Positions 1-8,507 of a stretch of DNA of 64,000 nucleotides are shown here, in pieces. Origin of the DNA: Siphonodentalium dalli (Eukaryota > Mollusca > Scaphopoda > Gadilida > Siphonodentaliidae); assembly GCA_032622095.1 (NCBI GenBank), contig CP136066.1, positions 4,549,784 through 4,613,783 on the forward strand. Reading direction: 5' to 3'. Position 1 is the first letter of the stretch. Each line of letters begins with the position of its first letter. Under the pieces are notes generated by a model that was given only the letters and a program-made list of their open reading frames with translations, was not told the origin of the DNA and did no database searches. The position numbers and the translations under genes are program-made.

Positions 1-261
1 AGAAAATTTTTATACATATTTTTTTTATCTTTTGTTTGTTTTTATATTTCCATTAGACCACAATATGTCCGTTCTCCGCTTATATAATGAAGTGTGCGCT
101 TGATGTTGAACCTGAACAAATTTCCAATAATCGAATATGGTCTTGACTGTCATTTGATACCCAACATGCGCTAACTTCGAAAATGGCGCCCATTAACACT
201 AAATATGCGCATGTAAAACCCGTAGCCGATGGTGACACCAAACTTGACCATTTGGAAACAT

Positions 262-277
262 AAAAATGTTATAAAAA
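262..277 (-). terminator. Pol III terminator of tRNA-Arg (representative)
   Basis: On the minus strand two T5 runs lie 5-20 nt past the 3' end of tRNA-Arg. They are present in every unit; unit 11 has a T6 run. Confidence 0.8.
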
Positions 278-282
278 TTAAA

Positions 283-355
283 CGACCCCGACGAGACTCG
301 AACTCGCAATCTTCTGATTCGAAGTCAGACGCCTTATCCATTAGGCCACGAGGCC
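283..355 (-). tRNA. tRNA-Arg(UCG), unit 1
   Basis: Reference copy: 73 nt, no intron, complete cloverleaf. The acceptor GGCCTCG pairs with CGGGGTC (two G-U wobbles), the D-stem is GCC/GGC, the anticodon stem TCTGA/TCAGA with loop CTTCGAA gives anticodon UCG, and T-stem GCGAG/CTCGT carries loop TTCGAGT. The discriminator is G and CCA is not encoded. The gene reads CGA codons (and probably other CGN by wobble). Internal box A is TGGCCTAATGG and box B AGTTCGAGTCT. Confidence 0.97.
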
Positions 356-581
356 AGCGAAAGCCATTTCCCTCATAGTAAAGTCAAGGCGGCGCCAATG
401 TGATGTTCAAATTAGTTATTTCCATTGAATACTAGATCTTTCGCACACGTGCTGTGAGAAACAGGTGTCCGTTGTGAGAATAAAATTCTCCTGCATTCAT
501 AAATGAGAGAATCGAAATTACAAATTTCGTCAGGTTTGACTATTAAAAGCAGGCGAAATTTGCGTGCACCATTTCAGCCGA

Positions 582-673
582 CCCTCGATAGCTCAGTTGG
601 TAGAGCGGAGGACTGTAGATGCTACGACTTGTCAGCTATCCTTAGGTCACTGGTTCGAATCCGGTTCGAGGGA
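582..673 (+). tRNA. tRNA-Tyr(GUA) with 19-nt intron, unit 1
   Basis: Reference copy. The 5' exon is 582-618, the intron 619-637 and the 3' exon 638-673; in all other copies the intron is at gene positions 38-56. Mature length is 73 nt. The acceptor CCCTCGA/TCGAGGG is perfectly paired, the anticodon stem is GAGGA/TCCTT and the loop CTGTAGA has anticodon GUA. The intron lies after nucleotide 37, the canonical nuclear position, and carries CTAC complementary to GTAG. Box A TAGCTCAGTTGG and box B GGTTCGAATCC match consensus. The upstream spacer is the 2-bp-short form. Confidence 0.98.
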
Positions 674-959
674 GTGGAGAAAATTTTTATACATATTTTT
701 TTTATCTTTTGTTTGTTTTTATATTTCCAATAGACCACAATATGTCCGTTCTCCGCTTATATAATGAAGTGTGCGCTTGATGTTGAACCTGAACAAATTT
801 CCAATAATCGAATATGGTCTTGACTGTCATTTGATACCCAACATGCGCTAACTTCGAAAATGGCGCCCATTAACACTAAATATGCGCATGTAAAACCCGT
901 AGCCGATGGTGACACCAAACTTGACCATTTGGAAACATAAAAATGTTATAAAAATTAAT
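674..959. other. tail-to-tail spacer of the array unit (representative)
   Basis: These 286 bp lie between the 3' ends of tRNA-Tyr and the next tRNA-Arg and are repeated in every unit. They hold the Pol III terminators of both genes at the two edges. In between is unassigned sequence with a TATATAATG stretch and a GGTGACACC palindrome near position 910. I see no ORF of merit and no recognisable small RNA gene, yet it is as conserved among units as the genes are. Confidence 0.8.
684..703 (+). terminator. Pol III terminator of tRNA-Tyr (representative)
   Basis: A T5 run 10 nt after the gene is followed by a T8 run at 696-703. In units 26, 30, 36, 46 and 52 the T8 run is interrupted by a C, and in units 37 and 53 the first run is T4. 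Termination should still occur because the other run stays intact. Confidence 0.85.
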
Positions 960-1032
960 CGACCCCGACGAGACTCGAACTCACAATCTTCTGATTCGAA
1001 GTCAGACGCCTTATCCATTAGGCCACGAGGCC
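960..1032 (-). tRNA. tRNA-Arg(UCG), unit 2
   Basis: C50T in the T-stem turns a C-G pair into U-G. Confidence 0.95.
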
Positions 1033-1152
1033 AGCGAAAGCCATTTCCCTCATAGTAAAGTCAAGGCGGCGCCAATGTGATGTTCAAATTAGTTATTTCC
1101 ATTGAATACTAGATCGTTCGCACACGTGCTGTGAGAAACAGGTGTCCGTTGT

Positions 1153-1167
1153 GAGAATAAAATTCTC
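1153..1167. promoter_or_regulatory. palindrome GAGAAT-AAA-ATTCTC upstream of tRNA-Tyr (representative)
   Basis: Perfect 6-bp arms around AAA, about 94 bp upstream of tRNA-Tyr, present in all units. Most changes keep the arms (loop AAC in units 23, 26, 27, 30, 31, 36, 37, 43, 46, 47, 52, 53). In units 6 and 7 it reads GAGTATAAAATTCTC, which breaks one arm and creates a TATAAAA string. A regulatory role is inferred only. Confidence 0.4.
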
Positions 1168-1189
1168 CTGCATTCATAAATGAGAGAAT

Positions 1190-1206
1190 CGAAATTACAA
1201 ATTTCG
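1190..1206. promoter_or_regulatory. palindrome CGAAATT-ACA-AATTTCG upstream of tRNA-Tyr (representative)
   Basis: Perfect 7-bp arms with a 3-bp spacer, about 54 bp upstream of tRNA-Tyr, in nearly every unit. Unit 14 has GACAGG in place of GTCAGG immediately after it, and unit 20 changes the first arm (CGGAATT). It could bind a dimeric factor; this is inference from symmetry and position. Confidence 0.4.
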
Positions 1207-1260
1207 TCAGGTTTGACTATTAAAAGCAGGCGAAATTTGCGCGCGCACCATTTCAGCCGA

Positions 1261-1352
1261 CCCTCGATTGCTCAGTTGGTAGAGCGGAGGACTGTAGATG
1301 CTACGACTTGTCAGCTATCCTTAGGTCACTGGTTCGAATCCGGTTCGAGGGA
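1261..1352 (+). tRNA. tRNA-Tyr(GUA), unit 2
   Basis: A9T: box A starts TTGC instead of TAGC, so this copy may be transcribed less well. Confidence 0.93.
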
Positions 1353-1638
1353 GTGGAGAAAATTTTTATACATATTTTTTTTATCTTTTGTTTGTTTTTA
1401 TATTTCCAATAGACCACAATATGTCCGTTCTCCGCTTATATAATGAAGTGTGCGCTTGATGTTGAACCTGAACAAATTTCCAATAATCGAATATGGTCTT
1501 GACTGTCATTTGATACCCAACATGCGCTAACTTCGAAAATGGCGCCCATTAACACTAAATATGCGCATGTAAAACCCGTAGCCGATGGTGACACCAAACT
1601 TGACCATTTGGAAACATAAAAATGTTATAAAAATTAAT

Positions 1639-1711
1639 CGACCCCGACGAGACTCGAACTCGCAATCTTCTGATTCGAAGTCAGACGCCTTATCCATTAG
1701 GCCACGAGGCC
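1639..1711 (-). tRNA. tRNA-Arg(UCG), unit 3
   Basis: Consensus. Confidence 0.97.
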
Positions 1712-1939
1712 AGCGAAAGCCATTTCCCTCATAGTAAAGTCAAGGCGGCGCCAATGTGATGTTCAAATTAGTTATTTCCATTGAATACTAGATCTTTCGC
1801 ACACGTGCTGTGAGAAACAGGTGTCCGTTGTGAGAATAAAATTCTCCTGCATTCATAAATGAGAGAATCGAAATTACAAATTTCGTCAGGTTTGACTATT
1901 AAAAGCAGGCGAAATTTGCGTGAGCACCATTTCAGCCGA

Positions 1940-2031
1940 CCCTCGATAGCTCAGTTGGTAGAGCGGAGGACTGTAGATGCTACGACTTGTCAGCTATCCT
2001 TAGGTCACTGGTTCGAATCCGGTTCGAGGGA
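1940..2031 (+). tRNA. tRNA-Tyr(GUA), unit 3
   Basis: Consensus gene; the upstream spacer reads GCGTGAGCACC, as in unit 8. Confidence 0.97.
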
Positions 2032-2317
2032 GTGGAGAAAATTTTTATACATATTTTTTTTATCTTTTGTTTGTTTTTATATTTCCATTAGACCACAATA
2101 TGTCCGTTCTCCGCTTATATAATGAAGTGTGCGCTTGATGTTGAACCTGAACAAATTTCCAATAATCGAATATGGTCTTGACTGTCATTTGATACCCAAC
2201 ATGCGCTAACTTCGAAAATGGCGCCCATTAACACTAAATATGCGCATGTAAAACCCGTAGCCGATGGTGACACCAAACTTGACCATTTGGAAACATAAAA
2301 ATGTTATAAAAATTAAT

Positions 2318-2390
2318 CGACCCCGACGAGACTCGAACTCACAATCTTCTGATTCGAAGTCAGACGCCTTATCCATTAGGCCACGAGGCC
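2318..2390 (-). tRNA. tRNA-Arg(UCG), unit 4
   Basis: C50T. Confidence 0.95.
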
Positions 2391-2616
2391 AGCGAAAGCC
2401 ATTTCCCTCATAGTAAAGTCAAGGCGGCGCCAATGTGATGTTCAAATTAGTTATTTCCATTGAATACTAGATCTTTCGCACACGTGCTGTGAGAAACAGG
2501 TGTCCGTTGTGAGAATAAAATTCTCCTGCATTCATAAATGAGAGAATCGAAATTACAAATTTCGTCAGGTTTGACTATTAAAAGCAGGCGAAATTTGCGT
2601 GCACCATTTCAGCCGA

Positions 2617-2708
2617 CCCTCGATAGCTCAGTTGGTAGAGCGGAGGACTGTAGATGCTACGACTTGTCAGCTATCCTTAGGTCACTGGTTCGAATCCGGT
2701 TCGAGGGA
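2617..2708 (+). tRNA. tRNA-Tyr(GUA), unit 4
   Basis: Consensus gene; 2-bp-short spacer. Confidence 0.97.
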
Positions 2709-2994
2709 GTGGAGAAAATTTTTATACATATTTTTTTTATCTTTTGTTTGTTTTTATATTTCCAATAGACCACAATATGTCCGTTCTCCGCTTATATAAT
2801 GAAGTGTGCGCTTGATGTTGAACCTGAACAAATTTCCAATAATCGAATATGGTCTTGACTGTCATTTGATACCCAACATGCGCTAACTTCGAAAATGGCG
2901 CCCATTAACACTAAATATGCGCATGTAAAACCCGTAGCCGATGGTGACACCAAACTTGACCATTTGGAAACATAAAAATGTTATAAAAATTAAT

Positions 2995-3067
2995 CGACCC
3001 CGACGAGACTCGAACTCACAATCTTCTGATTCGAAGTCAGACGCCTTATCCATTAGGCCACGAGGCC
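2995..3067 (-). tRNA. tRNA-Arg(UCG), unit 5
   Basis: C50T. Confidence 0.95.
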
Positions 3068-3295
3068 AGCGAAAGCCATTTCCCTCATAGTAAAGTCAAG
3101 GCGGCGCCAATGTGATGTTCAAATTAGTTATTTCCATTGAATACTAGATCGTTCGCACACGTGCTGTGAGAAACAGGTGTCCGTTGTGAGAATAAAATTC
3201 TCCTGCATTCATAAATGAGAGAATCGAAATTACAAATTTCGTCAGGTTTGACTATTAAAAGCAGGCGAAATATGCGCGCGCACCATTTCAGCCGA

Positions 3296-3387
3296 CCCTC
3301 GATAGCTCAGTTGGTAGAGCGGAGGACTGTAGATGCTACGACTTGTCAGCTATCCTTAGGTCACTGGTTCGAATCCGGTTCGAGGGA
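3296..3387 (+). tRNA. tRNA-Tyr(GUA), unit 5
   Basis: Consensus. Confidence 0.97.
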
Positions 3388-3673
3388 GTGGAGAAAATTT
3401 TTATACATATTTTTTTTATCTTTTGTTTGTTTTTATATTTCCAATAGACCACAATATGTCCGTTCTCCGCTTATATAATGAAGTGTGCGCTTGATGTTGA
3501 ACCTGAACAAATTTCCAATAATCGAATATGGTCTTGACTGTCATTTGATACCCAACATGCGCTAACTTCGAAAATGGCGCCCATTAACACTAAATATGCG
3601 CATGTAAAACCCGTAGCCGATGGTGACACCAAACTTGACCATTTGGAAACATAAAAATGTTATAAAAATTAAA

Positions 3674-3746
3674 CGACCCCGACGAGACTCGAACTCGCAA
3701 TCTTCTGATTCGAAGTCAGACGCCTTATCCATTAGGCCACGAGGCC
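3674..3746 (-). tRNA. tRNA-Arg(UCG), unit 6
   Basis: Consensus. Confidence 0.97.
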
Positions 3747-3974
3747 AGCGAAAGCCATTTCCCTCATAGTAAAGTCAAGGCGGCGCCAATGTGATGTTCA
3801 AATTAGTTATTTCCATTGAATACTAGATCTTTCGCACACGTGCTGTGAGAAACAGGTGTCCGTTGTGAGTATAAAATTCTCCTGCATTCATAAATGAGAG
3901 AATCGAAATTACAAATTTCGTCAGGTTTGACTATTAAAAGCAGGCGAAATTTGCGCGCGCACCATTTCAGCCGA

Positions 3975-4066
3975 CCCTCGATAGCTCAGTTGGTAGAGTG
4001 GAGGACTGTAGATGCTACGACTTGTCAGCTATCCTTAGGTCACTGGTTCGAATCCGGTTCGAGGAA
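3975..4066 (+). tRNA. tRNA-Tyr(GUA), unit 6
   Basis: Two changes: C25T in the D-stem (G-U wobble) and G72A, which leaves a C1-A72 mismatch at the end of the acceptor stem. Confidence 0.9.
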
Positions 4067-4352
4067 GTGGAGAAAATTTTTATACATATTTTTTTTATCT
4101 TTTGTTTGTTTTTATATTTCCAATAGACCACAATATGTCCGTTCTCCGCTTATATAATGAAGTGTGCGCTTGATGTTGAACCTGAACAAATTTCCAATAA
4201 TCGAATATGGTCTTGACTGTCATTTGATACCCAACATGCGCTAACTTCGAAAATGGCGCCCATTAACACTAAATATGTGCATGTAAAACCCGTAGCCGAT
4301 GGTGACACCAAACTTGACCATTTGGAAACATAAAAATGTTATAAAAATTAAT

Positions 4353-4425
4353 CGTCCCCGACGAGACTCGAACTCGCAATCTTCTGATTCGAAGTCAGAC
4401 GCCTTATCCATTAGGCCACGAGGCC
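4353..4425 (-). tRNA. tRNA-Arg(UCG), unit 7
   Basis: T71A replaces the G2-U71 wobble with a G-A mismatch in the acceptor stem. Confidence 0.92.
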
Positions 4426-4653
4426 AGCGAAAGCCATTTCCCTCATAGTAAAGTCAAGGCGGCGCCAATGTGATGTTCAAATTAGTTATTTCCATTGAAT
4501 ACTAGATCTTTCGCACACGTGCTGTGAGAAACAGGTGTCCGTTGTGAGTATAAAATTCTCCTGCATTCATAAATGAGAGAATCGAAATTACAAATTTCGT
4601 CAGGTTTGACTATTAAAAGCAGGCGAAATTTGCGCGCGCACCATTTCAGCCGA

Positions 4654-4745
4654 CCCTCGATAGCTCAGTTGGTAGAGCGGAGGACTGTAGATGCTACGAC
4701 TTGTCAGCTATCCTTAGGTCACTGGTTCGAATCCGGTTCGAGGAA
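4654..4745 (+). tRNA. tRNA-Tyr(GUA), unit 7
   Basis: G72A (C1-A72 mismatch). Confidence 0.92.
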
Positions 4746-5031
4746 GTGGAGAAAATTTTTATACATATTTTTTTTATCTTTTGTTTGTTTTTATATTTCC
4801 AATAGACCACAATATGTCCGTTCTCCGCTTATATAATGAAGTGTGCGCTTGATGTTGAACCTGAACAAATTTCCAATAATCGAATATGGTCTTGACTGTC
4901 ATTTGATACCCAACATGCGCTAACTTCGAAAATGGCGCCCATTAACACTAAATATGCGCATGTAAAACCCGTAGCCGATGGTGACACCAAACTTGACCAT
5001 TTGGAAACATAAAAATGTTATAAAAATTAAT

Positions 5032-5104
5032 CGACCCCGACGAGACTCGAACTCGCAATCTTCTGATTCGAAGTCAGACGCCTTATCCATTAGGCCACGA
5101 GGCC
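5032..5104 (-). tRNA. tRNA-Arg(UCG), unit 8
   Basis: Consensus. Confidence 0.97.
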
Positions 5105-5332
5105 AGCGAAAGCCATTTCCCTCATAGTAAAGTCAAGGCGGCGCCAATGTGATGTTCAAATTAGTTATTTCCATTGAATACTAGATCTTTCGCACACGTG
5201 CTGTGAGAAACAGGTGTCCGTTGTGAGAATAAAATTCTCCTGCATTCATAAATGAGAGAATCGAAATTACAAATTTCGTCAGGTTTGACTATTAAAAGCA
5301 GGCGAAATTTGCGTGAGCACCATTTCAGCCGA

Positions 5333-5424
5333 CCCTCGATAGCTCAGTTGGTAGAGCGGAGGACTGTAGATGCTACGACTTGTCAGCTATCCTTAGGTCA
5401 CTGGTTCGAATCCGGTTCGAGGGA
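5333..5424 (+). tRNA. tRNA-Tyr(GUA), unit 8
   Basis: Consensus gene; GCGTGAGCACC spacer form. Confidence 0.97.
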
Positions 5425-5710
5425 GTGGAGAAAATTTTTATACATATTTTTTTTATCTTTTGTTTGTTTTTATATTTCCATTAGACCACAATATGTCCGT
5501 TCTCCGCTTATATAATGAAGTGTGCGCTTGATGTTGAACCTGAACAAATTTCCAATAATCGAATATGGTCTTGACTGTCATTTGATACCCAACATGCGCT
5601 AACTTCGAAAATGGCGCCCATTAACACTAAATATGCGCATGTAAAACCCGTAGCCGATGGTGACACCAAACTTGACCATTTGGAAACATAAAAATGTTAT
5701 AAAAATTAAA

Positions 5711-5783
5711 CGACCCCGACGAGACTCGAACTCGCAATCTTCTGATTCGAAGTCAGACGCCTTATCCATTAGGCCACGAGGCC
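5711..5783 (-). tRNA. tRNA-Arg(UCG), unit 9
   Basis: Consensus. Confidence 0.97.
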
Positions 5784-6009
5784 AGCGAAAGCCATTTCCC
5801 TCATAGTAAAGTCAAGGCGGCGCCAATGTGATGTTCAAATTAGTTATTTCCATTGAATACTAGATCTTTCGCACACGTGCTGTGAGAAACAGGTGTCCGT
5901 TGTGAGAATAAAATTCTCCTGCATTCATAAATGAGAGAATCGAAATTACAAATTTCGTCAGGTTTGACTATTAAAAGCAGGCGAAATTTGCGCGCACCAT
6001 TTCAGCCGA

Positions 6010-6101
6010 CCCTCGATAGCTCAGTTGGTAGAGCGGAGGACTGTAGATGCTACGACTTGTCAGCTATCCTTAGGTCACTGGTTCGAATCCGGTTCGAGGG
6101 A
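6010..6101 (+). tRNA. tRNA-Tyr(GUA), unit 9
   Basis: Consensus gene; 2-bp-short spacer. Confidence 0.97.
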
Positions 6102-6387
6102 GTGGAGAAAATTTTTATACATATTTTTTTTATCTGTTGTTTGTTTTTATATTTCCAATAGACCACAATATGTCCGTTCTCCGCTTATATAATGAAGTGT
6201 GCGCTTGATGTTGAACCTGAACAAATTTCCAATAATCGAATATGGTCTTGACTGTCATTTGATACCCAACATGCGCTAACTTCGAAAATGGCGCCCATTA
6301 ACACTAAATATGCGCATGTAAAACCCGTAGCTGATGGTGACACCAAACTTGACCATTTGGAAACATAAAAATGTTATAAAAATTAAT

Positions 6388-6460
6388 CGACCCCGACGAG
6401 ACTCGAACTCGCAATCTTCTGATTCGAAGTCAGACGCCTTATCCATTAGGCCACGAGGCC
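6388..6460 (-). tRNA. tRNA-Arg(UCG), unit 10
   Basis: Consensus. Confidence 0.97.
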
Positions 6461-6688
6461 AGCGAAAGCCATTTCCCTCATAGTAAAGTCAAGGCGGCGC
6501 CAATGTGATGTTCAAATTAGTTATTTCCATTGAATACTAGATCTTTCGCACACGTGCTGTGAGAAACAGGTGTCCGTTGTGAGAATAAAATTCTCCTGCA
6601 TTCATAAATGAGAGAATCGAAATTACAAATTTCGTCAGGTTTGACTATTAAAAGCAGGCGAAATTTGCGCGCGCACCATTTCAGCCGA

Positions 6689-6780
6689 CCCTCGATAGCT
6701 CAGTTGGTAGAGCGGAGGACTGTAGATGCTACGACTTGTCAGCTATCCTTAGGTCACTGGTTCGAATCCGGTTCGAGGGA
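6689..6780 (+). tRNA. tRNA-Tyr(GUA), unit 10
   Basis: Consensus. Confidence 0.97.
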
Positions 6781-7066
6781 GTGGAGAAAATTTTTATACA
6801 TATTTTTTTTATCTTTTGTTTGTTTTTATATTTCCAATAGACCACAATATGTCCGTTCTCCGCTTATATAATGAAGTGTGCGCTTGATGTTGAACCTGAA
6901 CAAATTTCCAATAATCGAATATGGTCTTGACTGTCATTTGATACCCAACATGCGCTAACTTCGAAAATGGCGCCCATTAACACTTAGTATGCGCATGTAA
7001 AACCCGTAGCCGATGGTGACACCAAACTTGACCATTTGGAAACATAAAAATGTTATAAAAAATAAT

Positions 7067-7139
7067 CGACCCCGACGAGACTCGAACTCGCAATCTTCTG
7101 ATTCGAAGTCAGACGCCTTATCCATTAGGCCACGAGGCC
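7067..7139 (-). tRNA. tRNA-Arg(UCG), unit 11
   Basis: Consensus gene; T6 terminator. Confidence 0.97.
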
Positions 7140-7367
7140 AGCGAAAGCCATTTCCCTCATAGTAAAGTCAAGGCGGCGCCAATGTGATGTTCAAATTAGT
7201 TATTTCCATTGAATACTAGATCGTTCGCACACGTGCTGTGAGAAACAGGTGTCCGTTGTGAGAATAAAATTCTCCTGCATTCATAAATGAGAGAATCGAA
7301 ATTACAAATTTCGTCAGGTTTGACTATTAAAAGCAGGCGAAATTTGCGCGCGCACCATTTCAGCCGA

Positions 7368-7459
7368 CCCTCGATAGCTCAGTTGGTAGAGCGGAGGACT
7401 GTAGATGCTACGACTTGTCAGCTATCCTTAGGTCACTGGTTCGAATCCGGTTCGAGGGA
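7368..7459 (+). tRNA. tRNA-Tyr(GUA), unit 11
   Basis: Consensus. Confidence 0.97.
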
Positions 7460-7745
7460 GTGGAGAAAATTTTTATACATATTTTTTTTATCTTTTGTTT
7501 GTTTTTATATTTCCAATAGACCACAATATGTCCGTTCTCCGCTTATATAATGAAGTGTGCGCTTGATGTTGAACCTGAACAAATTTCCAATAATCGAATA
7601 TGGTCTTGACTGTCATTTGATACCCAACATGCGCTAACTTGGAAAATGGCGCCCATTAACACTAAATATGCGCATGTAAAACCCGTAGCCGATGGTGACA
7701 CCAAACTTGACCATTTGGAAACATAAAAATGTTATAAAAATTGAA

Positions 7746-7818
7746 CGACCCCGACGAGACTCGAACTCGCAATCTTCTGATTCGAAGTCAGACGCCTTAT
7801 CCATTAGGCCACGAGGCC
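7746..7818 (-). tRNA. tRNA-Arg(UCG), unit 12
   Basis: Consensus. Confidence 0.97.
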
Positions 7819-8046
7819 AGCGAAAGCCATTTCCCTCATAGTAAAGTCAAGGCGGCGCCAATGTGATGTTCAAATTAGTTATTTCCATTGAATACTAGAT
7901 CTTTCGCACACGTGCTGTGAGAAACAGGTGTCCGTTGTGAGAATAAAATTCTCCTGCATTCATAAATGAGAGAATCGAAATTACAAATTTCGTCAGGTTT
8001 GACTATTAAAAGCAGGCGAAATTTGCGCGCGCACCATTTCAGCCGA

Positions 8047-8138
8047 CCCTCGATAGCTCAGTTGGTAGAGCGGAGGACTGTAGATGCTACGACTTGTCAG
8101 CTATCCTTAGGTCACTGGTTCGAATCCGGTTCGAGGGA
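8047..8138 (+). tRNA. tRNA-Tyr(GUA), unit 12
   Basis: Consensus; last gene before the first LINE. Confidence 0.97.
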
Positions 8139-8507
8139 GTGGAGAAAATTTTTATACATATTTTTTTTATCTGTTGTTTGTTTTTATATTTCCAATAGAC
8201 CACAATATGTCCGTTCTCCGCTTATATAATGAAGTGTGCGCTTGATGTTGAACCTGAACAAATTTCCAATAATCGAATATGGTCTTGACTGTCATTTGAT
8301 ACCCAACATGCGCTAACTTCGAAAATGGCGCCCATTAACACTAAATATGCGCATGTAAAACCCGTAGCCGATGGTGACACCAAACTTGACCATTTGGAAA
8401 CATAAACATATGGCTTCATATACATCCGACGTACATTGGATCAGTTCTACAATATATTGTTACGAATGTACATATATATACTTTATCACGTCCGTTAAAC
8501 ATACACA

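Larger units (their letters stand above)
1033..1260. other. head-to-head spacer of the array unit (representative)
   Basis: These 228 bp lie between the 5' ends of divergent tRNA-Arg and tRNA-Tyr and must hold any upstream Pol III control elements. It contains a CACACGTG E-box-like site near 1130, two perfect short palindromes (1153-1167 and 1190-1206) and a CG-rich GCGCGCGCACC stretch just before tRNA-Tyr. The length of that stretch varies by 2 bp in units 1, 4 and 9. Confidence 0.75.
1..8406. repeat. 679-bp tRNA-Arg/tRNA-Tyr tandem array, segment I (units 1-12)
   Basis: Twelve head-to-tail units, beginning 5 nt after the end of a tRNA-Tyr gene that lies outside the window. Spacing between equivalent bases is 679 bp, except for units 1, 4 and 9, which lack 2 bp just upstream of tRNA-Tyr (677-bp spacing to the next or previous unit). 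This segment is the most heterogeneous: it mixes C/G at the GATCKTTCGC site, AAACG/AATCG next to tRNA-Arg, and several tRNA point variants. It ends where the first LINE begins. Confidence 0.97.

Noticed and set aside
503-766. Repeated 76-87 codon open frames in every unit beginning at ATGAGAGAATCG
   Set aside because: They run straight through the intron-containing tRNA-Tyr gene and its T-rich terminator. Their conservation is that of the whole 679-bp unit, and 2-bp spacer changes shift the frame without consequence.
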